64,000 nt of DNA. Origin: G963422595 sp963422595 (GTDB lineage Bacteria; Pseudomonadota; Gammaproteobacteria; UBA4575). This document shows positions 38,580 to 47,095 of this stretch, one piece after another. Position numbers and translations under genes: made by a program. The notes under the pieces were generated by a model. It saw only the letters and a program-made list of their open reading frames with translations. It did not search any database and had not been told where the DNA came from. Within the stretch, counting starts at the first letter, position 1. Each line of letters starts with the position of its first letter. Where the stretch lies: the NCBI GenBank assembly GCA_963422595.1, contig OY730298.1, positions 1,178,001 to 1,242,000 of the forward strand. Direction: 5' to 3'.

Positions 38580-39962
38580 ATGACCATCCATCTATACAAC
38601 ACGCTTACCCGCGCGAAACAGAAATTTATCCCTGCACATCCCGAGCGTGTGACCATGTATGTATGTGGTCCCACGGTATACAGTCACGCGCATATCGGCA
38701 ACGCGCGTCCGGCGGTAGTGTTTGACGTATTATATCGTCTGCTTAAGCACGAGTTTAGTACAGTCATCTATGCGCGCAACATCACCGACGTTGATGACAA
38801 GATCAATACGGCGGCCTTAAAGGAAAACACCTCGATTGACAGCATCAGTACCCGTTACGCCGAAATCTATCATCGCGACATGGCACAATTAGGCGTATTG
38901 TCACCAGATATCGAACCTCGAGTCACGCGGCATATGCCGCAAATCATTGCCATGATCGAACGCCTGATAGCCTCGGGAAACGCCTATATGGTGGCAGGGC
39001 ACGTACTTTTTCACGTGCCCTCGTACACCGAATATGGAAAGCTATCGGGGCGTAACGTACAGGACATGATCGCTGGTGCGCGCGTGGAAGTCGCGCCCTA
39101 CAAGAGAGACCCGGCAGATTTTGTTTTATGGAAACCATCAAACGTAGAGCAGCCATCGTGGGACAGCCCCTGGGGGCAAGGCCGCCCGGGCTGGCATATC
39201 GAATGCTCAGCCATGGCTGCACAACATCTTGGCGAGACCATTGACATACATGGTGGCGGACAGGACCTGATTTTTCCACACCATGAAAACGAAAGGGCAC
39301 AGAGCACCTGCGCGCACCATGGAAAACCATTTAGCCGCTACTGGATACACAACGGCCTGGTTAAAGTTAATCACGAAAAGATGTCAAAATCGATCGGCAA
39401 CGTTTTATTAGTACATAACCTGCTTCAAGAAGCACCGGGAGAAGCCATACGGGTTACCCTGCTCGGTGCTCATTATCGCAGTCCGCTGGACTGGACCGAT
39501 AAAGCGCTTGCGCAGTCACACAACAACCTGAATCGGCTGTATGGTGTTTTACAGGAACTGGAAGATATCGACATTAACGTTAAGGCATTGGCATCAGACG
39601 TACCTGCCGCGTTTAAGGAAGCGCTTGCAGACGACCTGAACACCCCGGCCGCTTTCGCTGAGCTGCATAAATTAGCCAGGCGAGTGAAAACCGTAGTAGG
39701 TGTAGAAGCGCGGAGAAAAATTAGACAACAACTACTGGCGGCAGGGTCCCTACTTGGCATCCTGCAACAGCAGCCTGCGGCGTGGTTTCATAGCGCAAGA
39801 GAAATCGACCGTGCCGAAATCGAAGCGTTAATCGCCTCCCGGACTCAGGCAAAGCAAGCCAGGAATTTTGAATTAGCGGACAGGATCAGAGATCGGCTGA
39901 AAGCAATGAATATAGCACTTCAGGATCGCCCTGATGGGACTTCTGGCTGGAGAAAGCTATAA
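38580..39962 (+). CDS. cysS: cysteinyl-tRNA synthetase
   Basis: Charges tRNA-Cys in the cytosol. The 460-residue class I enzyme starts MTIHLYNTLTRAKQKFIP and has the zinc Cys in CGPTVY. The HIGH-like motif is HIGNARP. Further zinc ligands are in WHIECSAMA and HHENE. The KMSKS motif is KMSKSIGN. E. coli CysS has 461 residues. The C-terminal end RPDGTSGWRKL is usual. Confidence 0.97.
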   Translation: MTIHLYNTLTRAKQKFIPAHPERVTMYVCGPTVYSHAHIGNARPAVVFDVLYRLLKHEFSTVIYARNITDVDDKINTAALKENTSIDSISTRYAEIYHRDMAQLGVLSPDIEPRVTRHMPQIIAMIERLIASGNAYMVAGHVLFHVPSYTEYGKLSGRNVQDMIAGARVEVAPYKRDPADFVLWKPSNVEQPSWDSPWGQGRPGWHIECSAMAAQHLGETIDIHGGGQDLIFPHHENERAQSTCAHHGKPFSRYWIHNGLVKVNHEKMSKSIGNVLLVHNLLQEAPGEAIRVTLLGAHYRSPLDWTDKALAQSHNNLNRLYGVLQELEDIDINVKALASDVPAAFKEALADDLNTPAAFAELHKLARRVKTVVGVEARRKIRQQLLAAGSLLGILQQQPAAWFHSAREIDRAEIEALIASRTQAKQARNFELADRIRDRLKAMNIALQDRPDGTSGWRKL

Positions 39963-40043
39963 GTGCGGCGCTCGCGTAAAACTAAAGAATAATGTTAGAT
40001 TATTTTCATATATGACCGGGACTATCCCAGTAACTCAAGGTAT

Positions 40044-40304
40044 ATGATGAGAGGCCTAGTGCCACCGGACCCAGAGGGCGGTGTATCCAAGGTTCAATAT
40101 GCGGTAGTTTACATACCCCGGCGTAACCGCAATCGTTTCGCGGCGAATTGCGTAGCGATTAAATCCAATGCTGATGCAGCCCTGGCGGCGTCAGATAGCA
40201 GGCACAAACAATTTGCGGCCAAAGTCTTAGGCCCCTCAAAATCCTCTGAAGGACAGCTTATATACTACCTGCTTGAATGGTTAGGAACAGATGAGCACGG
40301 CTAA
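40044..40304 (+). CDS. small hypothetical protein next to the H4MPT cluster
   Basis: An 86-residue soluble protein, not recognised. It reads MMRGLVPPDPEGGVSKVQYA, then VVYIPRRNRNRFAANCVAIK, ALAASDSRHKQFAAKV and GQLIYYLLEWLG. A weak AAGG lies upstream. It sits between cysS and the RFAP synthase gene in the same direction, so it may belong with the cofactor genes. Composition looks like a real protein. Confidence 0.55.
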   Translation: MMRGLVPPDPEGGVSKVQYAVVYIPRRNRNRFAANCVAIKSNADAALAASDSRHKQFAAKVLGPSKSSEGQLIYYLLEWLGTDEHG

Positions 40305-40408
40305 GCCATCAATACGACCGATGCCTCCAGTTAATCGGGTCGGCCGATTACAGTTTTAGTCGATAAAATACTAGTGCTTTGCGGCTTGAATCTACTAAAA
40401 TCAGACAC

Positions 40409-41395
40409 ATGAATTTACCGGTATACATTGAGACTCCAGCCCGTTTACATCTTGGGTTTTTAGATTTAGAAGGCGGTTTAGGAAGGCATTTTGGCAGTAT
40501 TGGGCTTACCCTTGGTGGCATTGCCACCAGAATTTTAGTGCGTCGCGCCGACAGCATAAAAGTCATTGGCAAGGCCCCCGAACGAGCGCGAGCCTACGCA
40601 GAAAAATTCGTTGCCAGGAAAGGGCTTACCGGTGGATGCGAGATTGAAATTATTGAGCAAATTTCCGAACACTCAGGGTTAGGTTCTGGCACACAGCTTG
40701 CATTAGCGACAGGTACTGCGCTTACGCAACTATATGGACTGCAATGTGATAGTAGTGCTATCGCCACTCTTCTCAATCGGGGGGTCAGGTCAGGGATTGG
40801 CGTAGGTGCATTTCAACAAGGGGGGTTTTTAGTTGATGCGGGAAGAACTACACGCAGTAGTATTCCGCCGGTGGTGTCGCGTTTATGCTTCCCATCAGAT
40901 TGGCGCATATTACTGGTATTCGATAGAAGCCATCAGGGCGTACATGGAGCCGATGAAAACGCGTCGTTTTCCACGTTACCATTTTTTTCCGCACACACTG
41001 CCGCTTACTTATGTCGATTAGTAGTGATGCGAATTTTGCCAGCGATCAGTGAAGCTGATATCGATGCCTTCAGCCAGGGCATTTATGAATTACAGAAATA
41101 TCTGGGCGAATATTTCACCTCAACTCAAGGAGGGCGTTATACTAGCGCGGCCGTGTCCGAAGTGATGGCCCATCTTGAAGCGTTACATATCCGCGGCGTT
41201 GGGCAAAGCTCGTGGGGCCCCACGGGATTCGCGTTTATCAATAGCGAGACTCAGGCACATGCTTTACTACGCGAATTGCGGGCCAAATTCAGTGATAATC
41301 GCAATTTGCGCTTCAGGGTAGTGACTGGGAGAAACACTGGTGCGGTAATAGAACGACAAAATGCCGTTTCGTTAGCGCAAGCGAGCGGCTACTAA
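40409..41395 (+). CDS. beta-ribofuranosylaminobenzene 5'-phosphate synthase
   Basis: GHMP-kinase-fold enzyme that joins p-hydroxybenzoate or p-aminobenzoate to phosphoribosyl pyrophosphate, the first committed step to H4MPT. From ATG 40409 the product is 328 residues. It opens MNLPVYIETPARLHLGFLDL and shows HSGLGSGTQLALATGTAL, the GHMP phosphate loop. GVRSGIGVGAFQQGGFLVD and VGQSSWGPTGFAF follow, the latter typical of this family. An in-frame TTG at 40379 is less likely. mtdB follows at 65 bp. Confidence 0.93.
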   Translation: MNLPVYIETPARLHLGFLDLEGGLGRHFGSIGLTLGGIATRILVRRADSIKVIGKAPERARAYAEKFVARKGLTGGCEIEIIEQISEHSGLGSGTQLALATGTALTQLYGLQCDSSAIATLLNRGVRSGIGVGAFQQGGFLVDAGRTTRSSIPPVVSRLCFPSDWRILLVFDRSHQGVHGADENASFSTLPFFSAHTAAYLCRLVVMRILPAISEADIDAFSQGIYELQKYLGEYFTSTQGGRYTSAAVSEVMAHLEALHIRGVGQSSWGPTGFAFINSETQAHALLRELRAKFSDNRNLRFRVVTGRNTGAVIERQNAVSLAQASGY

Positions 41396-41459
41396 AACGT
41401 TACTGGCAAATACACAAGCGTTAATTGGTCAATCGTTAATCAGAGATAGAGAGACAAAA

Positions 41460-42362
41460 ATGGAAAAGCCATACATCCTTCATATGCTCACCCCGGTGAA
41501 AAATCTAAGCCCCTTCGACGTGAATATGGCGTTAGATGCGGGCTGGGACAGCGCAGTGGGTTATACCAACGTTGAGAAAGAAGAAGTGCAGGCACTGGTT
41601 CAGGACGCCATCTTTTCACGCGGCCCAAGTGGCGTAAAGCGCACCGGAATATTTATCGGTGGGCGCGACATGCACCTGGCCATGGACATGATAGAAATTT
41701 GTCAGGAATCCATGATGTCGCCGTTTGAAGTTTCCTGTTTTGCCGATCCCAGCGGCGCGTTTACTACCGCCGCCGGCATGGTCGCCTGCGTAGAGCGAGT
41801 GCTAACGGATAAATTTGACACCGACCTGCGCGACAAATGCGTCATTGTCATGGGCGGCACTGGACCGGTGGGGTCCACCGCTGCGGTGCTGGCGGCGCAA
41901 GCGGGTGCCGACGTGAAAATAATGGGGCGCAAAAAAGACAAATCCCAACGTGTGGCGGCGCTATGTAACAGCGAATACGGCGCCGATTTAACCGGCATAC
42001 AAGGCGAAGCCAATGACATGATTGATGGCATTGTACAAATCGCGGACGTAATATTGGCGGCGGCGGCGGCGGGCGTGCAAGTCATTTCCGAAAAACATAT
42101 CAGCACCTCGGGCAACCTGAAAGTTGCCGCGGACGTCAACGCAGTTCCACCTTCAGGGATCGCCGGTTTAGACTTAATGGGAGATAGCGAACCTATTAAA
42201 GGCTCCAAAAGTGGCGCGGTGGGAATTGGTGCGTTAGCCATTGGCAACTGTAAATATCAAACTCAGCACCGGCTTTTACAGGAAATGCGTGATACGGACA
42301 AGCCCGTTTACCTGCATTTTGGGCACGCATTTGAAATCGCCAGACAGATCGCACAGAGGTAA
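41460..42362 (+). CDS. mtdB: NAD(P)-dependent methylene-H4MPT dehydrogenase
   Basis: Oxidises methylene-H4MPT to methenyl-H4MPT in the formaldehyde oxidation route. The 300-residue product starts MEKPYILHMLTPVKNLSPFD and has the family blocks FIGGRDMHLAMDMIE, SCFADPSGAFTTAA and the dinucleotide motif VIVMGGTGPVGSTAA. DVNAVPPSGIAGLDLMGD and GIGALAIGNCKY follow. It sits between RFAP synthase and an ATP-grasp gene. MtdA-type folate activity cannot be fully excluded from sequence alone. Confidence 0.93.
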   Translation: MEKPYILHMLTPVKNLSPFDVNMALDAGWDSAVGYTNVEKEEVQALVQDAIFSRGPSGVKRTGIFIGGRDMHLAMDMIEICQESMMSPFEVSCFADPSGAFTTAAGMVACVERVLTDKFDTDLRDKCVIVMGGTGPVGSTAAVLAAQAGADVKIMGRKKDKSQRVAALCNSEYGADLTGIQGEANDMIDGIVQIADVILAAAAAGVQVISEKHISTSGNLKVAADVNAVPPSGIAGLDLMGDSEPIKGSKSGAVGIGALAIGNCKYQTQHRLLQEMRDTDKPVYLHFGHAFEIARQIAQR

Positions 42363-42396
42363 AATCAGGGAGAGGCAATCCAGGCAGAGAAAACAT

Positions 42397-43557
42397 ATGT
42401 ACCTGGTAGTGGCAACGTCTGGCCGCGCCATTGCCCAGTCGCTTAAAGCCAGTGGACATGCGGTGGCCGTAGTAGATGGGTATGCCGATACAGACACGAC
42501 TACTGCTGCCGCTATCTGTAAGCGGGTAGCACGCTCAAAATTCGGTCTGGACACGAAAGCCGTCTTGCAAGCCATTCAAAACCTGCGAAATCGGTATAGA
42601 TTTGACGGATTATTTTACACTACCGCCGTAGAGACCCATCCCGACCTGTTAGACGCCATTCCCGTCAGCAAAGTGCTGGGTAACTCCAGTAGCGTGCTGC
42701 GTCGATGCAAGAATCCACAAACCTTTTTCCAGACCTTGGATCGATGCGCGATTGCACATCCACAAACAAGTTTTACACCTATCGGTGACACCGCTGGCGA
42801 CTGCTTAATAAAGCACATGCACAGTGTTGGTGGTTTAGGAATACGTGATCAACCGCAACAGCTTAACCCGGGACAACTTAAGACAGAGCCGGGCATATAT
42901 CTCCAAAGCAAAATCGACGGCATCAATTTCTCCCTGACGTTCCTCACAAACAGAAAACAAATACAAGTACTGGGTTTTAACACACTGTGGAGTGAAGCAC
43001 TAGGGCCGCATCTTCCCTACGCTTATACAGGCGCCGTCAATCGGGTGGAACTGACGGCACGGCAACGCCATACAGCAATACGTTATGCCACCACGCTTGC
43101 GCGTGAATTTAATCTGACAGGACTGAATAGCGTTGACTACATTCTGCATCGTGACCGCGTCTACGTACTGGAAATAAATCCACGCATACCGGCGACCTAC
43201 GAACTATATGAAACCAGGCATGGTGACCTACTCAAGCTACACATAGCCGCGTGTACGCAAGGCACGCTTGATTCAACATATGGCGAGCCCCGGTTACGCG
43301 CACATGCTATCCTATACGCCCCTGACGCGATAACCATACCAACAGACCTGGTGTGGCCGTTGTGGACTGCCGATCGGCCACCTGCGGGAAGCATGATCAA
43401 CAAACATACACCGGTGTGCAGCGTATTTGCCGGCGGCAAAAATGTAGCCCAGGTACGCGAGATGATACATACTCGCAAACACACAATCATCGCAAAACTA
43501 ACCCGAACGAAACGCCACAACAAACCGATACAGGAACAACAGCATGCCGAACATTAG
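42397..43557 (+). CDS. ATP-grasp ligase of the H4MPT/methylofuran cluster
   Basis: A 386-residue ATP-grasp protein. It opens MYLVVATSGRAIAQSLKASG, with a pre-ATP-grasp domain that includes DGYADTDTTTAA. The ATP-binding part has LIKHMHSVGGLGIRD and the metal-binding end NSVDYILHRDRVYVLEINPR. Homologous genes lie in methylotroph H4MPT clusters and are linked to cofactor synthesis (methanopterin or methylofuran); the exact reaction is not fixed by sequence. ATG 42397 is chosen because upstream codons overlap mtdB. Its 3' end overlaps mch by 14 bp. Confidence 0.87.
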   Translation: MYLVVATSGRAIAQSLKASGHAVAVVDGYADTDTTTAAAICKRVARSKFGLDTKAVLQAIQNLRNRYRFDGLFYTTAVETHPDLLDAIPVSKVLGNSSSVLRRCKNPQTFFQTLDRCAIAHPQTSFTPIGDTAGDCLIKHMHSVGGLGIRDQPQQLNPGQLKTEPGIYLQSKIDGINFSLTFLTNRKQIQVLGFNTLWSEALGPHLPYAYTGAVNRVELTARQRHTAIRYATTLAREFNLTGLNSVDYILHRDRVYVLEINPRIPATYELYETRHGDLLKLHIAACTQGTLDSTYGEPRLRAHAILYAPDAITIPTDLVWPLWTADRPPAGSMINKHTPVCSVFAGGKNVAQVREMIHTRKHTIIAKLTRTKRHNKPIQEQQHAEH

Positions 43558-44494
43558 CATCAACGCACTGGTCAGGCCCCTGGTACAACAACTCATCGGC
43601 AAACATCAGGCCTTACGAATCAAAGTGGGAGAATTCACCAATGGTGCTACCTATGTTGATGCCGGCATTGATTGCATGGGGGGACTGGAAGCCGGTCGCG
43701 TCATCGGGGAAATTTGCATGGGAGGGTTAGGTTCAGTAATGCTTTCCCACTCCGTAGCCGTAAGCGATTGGCCACTCACGCTGCACGTACATACCTCTCA
43801 TCCGGTACTGGCGTGTTTAGCGAGTCAATATGCGGGCTGGAGCTTATCGCATGGCAGGTTTCAGGCATTAGGCTCCGGCCCGGGTCGCGCGATTGCGTTA
43901 AGAGAACCATTATTTACGGCGTTGGGTTATAAAGACACATGCGATACCGCCACATTCGTGCTTGAGGCAGACCAACTGCCACCAGTGGAACTGACAGACA
44001 AAATTGCTGCGGCCTGCAACCTGTCACCGGCGTCCCTGACCCTTATTTTCACGCCTACCAGATCCATCGCTGGTTGCGTGCAAGTCGTAAGTCGGGTACT
44101 GGAAGTGGCCATGCACAAAATATATGAACTGGGCTTCACGTTAGACAACGTAGTGGATGGTGCTGCCAGTGCGCCGTTATCTCCCCCGGCCCCTGATTTT
44201 GTAACAGCTATGGGGCGCACCAATGACGCCATCCTGTTCGCCGGGCAAGTACACCTGTTCGTGCTGGGAGACGATGCCGCGGCGCAAAAACTTGCCAATG
44301 ATCTTCCTTCAGAAACCTCGCGTGATTATGGCAAACCGTTCGCACAAGTCTTTAAAGAACATGACAACGACTTCTTCAAAGTAGACCCCATGCTTTTTAG
44401 TCCGGCGTCCGTAATAATTACCGCACTCGAAAGCGGTAAGACATTCCGCGGTGGGCAGCTAAACACCGAATTACTAAGCCAGTCTTTTGCATAA
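43544..44494 (+). CDS. mch: methenyl-H4MPT cyclohydrolase
   Basis: Converts methenyl-H4MPT to formyl-H4MPT. The 316-residue product starts MPNISINALVRPLVQQLIGK and shows TYVDAGIDCMGGLEAGRVIG, VHTSHPVLACLASQYAGWSL, GSGPGRAIA and PTRSIAGCVQVVSRVLEVAM. The end has EHDNDFFKVDPMLFSPA, typical of Mch. It overlaps the upstream ATP-grasp gene by 14 bp and is followed after 12 bp by a second ATP-grasp gene, so this is one operon. Confidence 0.95.
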   Translation: MPNISINALVRPLVQQLIGKHQALRIKVGEFTNGATYVDAGIDCMGGLEAGRVIGEICMGGLGSVMLSHSVAVSDWPLTLHVHTSHPVLACLASQYAGWSLSHGRFQALGSGPGRAIALREPLFTALGYKDTCDTATFVLEADQLPPVELTDKIAAACNLSPASLTLIFTPTRSIAGCVQVVSRVLEVAMHKIYELGFTLDNVVDGAASAPLSPPAPDFVTAMGRTNDAILFAGQVHLFVLGDDAAAQKLANDLPSETSRDYGKPFAQVFKEHDNDFFKVDPMLFSPASVIITALESGKTFRGGQLNTELLSQSFA

Positions 44495-44505
44495 CCTGTA
44501 AAATC

Positions 44506-45423
44506 ATGGCGCCGCGGCTGGTAATTTTTACTGACGACGTTGGCTGGCACGCAACGGTGCTCAGTGATGCGTTTCATAACAGAGGCTGCACATACACCCA
44601 TGTTTCATTGACAGATTGCCATTTTGATATAGAAACAGGTAAAAACGGCTTACATATACCTGGTTTTGAAGATACCCTGCCAAATGGTGCGTTTGTGCGC
44701 GGCGTTCCGGGGGGCTCGTTAGAAGCAGTAATTTTTTATCTGGACGTTTTACACGCGCTGCGCGAATTAAACGTCCTCGTTTACAACGATGCGTGCGCCA
44801 TCGAGCGCAGCGTAGACAAAGCCATGACCAGCTTTCTGTTGAGTCGGGCCGGCATTGCCACGCCGCCCACCTGGGTTGGAAATGACGTACATCAGGCGTA
44901 TGCGTTTATTCGCCGGCAACTCATGCTTGGTCACAAAGTCGTGGCCAAGCCGCTGTTTGGTTCGCAGGGGAAAAATCTGCAACTGATCACACGGTTGCAA
45001 GACCTCGCCGACTTCAGCGTTTATAACGGCGTCTACTACCTGCAACGTTTCGTGCCAACTGGTGCCACAGGATCCCGTGACTGGCGGCTATTTATCATTG
45101 GCAAACAAGTCTTTGCCGCCATGCAGAGAAAAGGCAGCGATTGGATCAGTAACGTAGCCAATGGTGGGAAATGCTATCCGGCCGTTCCGAGCCGGAAATT
45201 CATTGACACAGCCAAACGCGCCATGCTGGCCGTCAACATGCACTATGGCGGAGTAGACCTCATGCTTGATACCGAGGGTAAACTATGGGTAACCGAAATC
45301 AACAGCATCCCGGCCTGGAAAGGCCTGCAAAGCGTCACCAGAGCTAACGTTGCAGAACGCCTCGCAGAACACTTTTTAAGCTGCCTGCAAGCGCGGTCCG
45401 GCGTCAACATAGCGCATTCATAG
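44506..45423 (+). CDS. RimK-like ATP-grasp ligase (H4MPT-glutamate ligase type)
   Basis: A 305-residue RimK/MptN-like ligase. It starts MAPRLVIFTDDVGWHATVLS and contains FVRGVPGGSLEAVIFYLDVL, VAKPLFGSQGKNLQLI with the ATP-binding Lys, and FVPTGATGSRDWRLFIIG. The metal end is GGVDLMLDTEGKLWVTEINS. RimK-like genes beside mch are a constant part of methylotroph H4MPT clusters. Archaeal MptN adds glutamate to H4MPT, so this enzyme may modify the cofactor side chain. Confidence 0.88.
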   Translation: MAPRLVIFTDDVGWHATVLSDAFHNRGCTYTHVSLTDCHFDIETGKNGLHIPGFEDTLPNGAFVRGVPGGSLEAVIFYLDVLHALRELNVLVYNDACAIERSVDKAMTSFLLSRAGIATPPTWVGNDVHQAYAFIRRQLMLGHKVVAKPLFGSQGKNLQLITRLQDLADFSVYNGVYYLQRFVPTGATGSRDWRLFIIGKQVFAAMQRKGSDWISNVANGGKCYPAVPSRKFIDTAKRAMLAVNMHYGGVDLMLDTEGKLWVTEINSIPAWKGLQSVTRANVAERLAEHFLSCLQARSGVNIAHS

Positions 45424-45462
45424 CAACGACAGACACTCGTCGGCTACTCGCAAACTAACATC

Positions 45463-46719
45463 ATGAGCCTGTTTCAACTCTCTGCCCTACTACTTAGTCT
45501 GGCTGCGGGGTTCGCGTATCTGAACTACCGCTTCATCAGGTTGCCCACCACCATCGGCATCATGCTATTGAGCCTGGTTTTATCTTTGGTACTGATTATA
45601 TTCGGGAATTCAGGCGGCGTCCTGCAACAGCAGGTGACCCAAATCGTAAGCGGCATCGACTTCAATGAAACCCTATTACACGGCATGTTGAGTTTTTTAC
45701 TATTTGCCGGTGCCCTGCACGTCAACATCAACGATTTACGCAAACAAAAATGGGTAATTGGCGTATTAGCCACAGTTGGCGTGTTGATCTCCACCTTTAT
45801 CACAGGCACGGCCATGTACTACATACTGCAGGCCCTGCACATAACCATCGCCTATCCATACTGTCTGGTATTTGGCGCATTGATTTCCCCCACCGACCCG
45901 ATAGCAGTGATGGGCATACTCAGGATGGCTGGAGCTCCAAAGACGCTGGAGACCAAAATAGTGGGAGAGTCGCTGTTTAATGATGGCATTGGAATAGTCG
46001 TGTTTCTAATCCTGCTCGGCATCGCCTCAGGCAGTGGTGAAGTGACGACCTCGCAAGTGCTAAGCCTGTTTATCATGGAAGCGGTAGGAGGGGCACTATT
46101 TGGTTTGGGCCTGGGTTATATCGGATTTATCACGTTACGCGGAGTGGACAACTACCAGGTTGAAATCCTGATTACGTTAGCATTAGTTTCCGGTGGTTAC
46201 ACGCTGGCTGAAGTGATCCACGTATCCGCCCCCATAGCCACTGTAGTGGCAGGACTATTTATCGGCAATCAGGGCAGGGTGCTAGCGATGTCAGATCAAA
46301 CCAGAGAGCGTTTAGACAACTTTTGGGAACTGATAGACGAAATTCTGAACGCGATACTATTCCTGCTGATAGGCATGGAAATCTTAATCCTGACTTTTAC
46401 CAGGCAATTCATGCTTGCCGGCCTGATAGCGATACCGATAGTATTATTTGCCAGATGGGTTTGCGTAGGCGTGCCCATTCAGATCATGCAAAAATTCAGA
46501 ACCTTCTCCCCCTATGCAACCATCATACTAACCTGGGGTGGTTTACGGGGAGGCATCTCCGTAGCGCTGGCATTATCAATACCTGCCGGGCCGGCACGCG
46601 AGCCGCTGTTGGTCATCACCTACTGCGTAGTCGCGTTTTCCATCCTGGTGCAAGGCCTTAGCATCAAAAAAGTACTGACCCTCACGCAGTCACCACCAAC
46701 CACAAAACCTCCTGATTAA
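45463..46719 (+). CDS. CPA1-family Na+/H+ antiporter (NhaP-like)
   Basis: A 418-residue membrane protein with about 12 segments. Family motifs are GALISPTDPIAVMGILR, ESLFNDGIGIVVFLIL (Asp-rich ion site) and APIATVVAGLFIGNQGR. LRGGISVALALSIPAG is close to the C-terminal end. It exchanges protons for sodium or potassium at the inner membrane. It is 40 bp after the ATP-grasp gene in the same direction and could be co-transcribed, though no link with C1 metabolism is evident. Confidence 0.9.
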   Translation: MSLFQLSALLLSLAAGFAYLNYRFIRLPTTIGIMLLSLVLSLVLIIFGNSGGVLQQQVTQIVSGIDFNETLLHGMLSFLLFAGALHVNINDLRKQKWVIGVLATVGVLISTFITGTAMYYILQALHITIAYPYCLVFGALISPTDPIAVMGILRMAGAPKTLETKIVGESLFNDGIGIVVFLILLGIASGSGEVTTSQVLSLFIMEAVGGALFGLGLGYIGFITLRGVDNYQVEILITLALVSGGYTLAEVIHVSAPIATVVAGLFIGNQGRVLAMSDQTRERLDNFWELIDEILNAILFLLIGMEILILTFTRQFMLAGLIAIPIVLFARWVCVGVPIQIMQKFRTFSPYATIILTWGGLRGGISVALALSIPAGPAREPLLVITYCVVAFSILVQGLSIKKVLTLTQSPPTTKPPD

Positions 46720-46767
46720 GCCCCTTCATTACAAGACAACGCCCTGCCTCGCCCCGTACCACGGTCC

Positions 46768-46895
46768 TGAATAATGTATTACGTATTATCCTGCCCATCC
46801 ATGTTTTCATTCTTTATGATATTGACGTGTGTATTTAAGGCCAGCTAAGATAAATGCACCAGAACAATAAAAAATCCCGTTCGCGCGTACAGCGT
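46768..46895. repeat. dispersed intergenic repeat, copy D
   Basis: Shares tattacgtatta and the exact 19-nt attatcctgcccatccatg (46785-46803) with copy C. From 46812 it shares a ~65-nt segment, with some mismatches, with the copy after guaA (from 58825), starting ctttatgatattga. It lies between the antiporter and the autotransporter. Confidence 0.65.
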
Positions 46896-46924
46896 GGATG
46901 AACCAACGATGAAACTTCTTTAAT

Positions 46925-47095
46925 ATGTTAAACCACGTCCTCGTTTTTCGGGTTCTCACTGCACCCTTCGTTCTCCCAGATAATGATTACAGAGTAGAGT
47001 TTCGCCGTTTCTCTTTACTCGGTGTTGCCGTCGCTCTGTTTCTGCTTCTGCCGCTGACCACTGTTGCTCAGGCGCAGACAAGCCCCCCCCGCTAA
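46925..47095 (+). other. signal-peptide frame of the giant autotransporter, ended by poly-C shift
   Basis: A 56-codon frame from ATG 46925. It opens MLNHVLVFRVLTAPF, then a basic stretch (RVEFRRFSLLG) and a hydrophobic core (VAVALFLLLPLTTVAQAQ) with an AQA-Q cleavage site. It ends TSPPR and stop (47093-47095) directly after the C run. Removing one C would join it to the 1,950-residue body in frame. A signal peptide exactly joined to a mature surface protein across a homopolymer is strong evidence that they are one gene. Confidence 0.8.
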
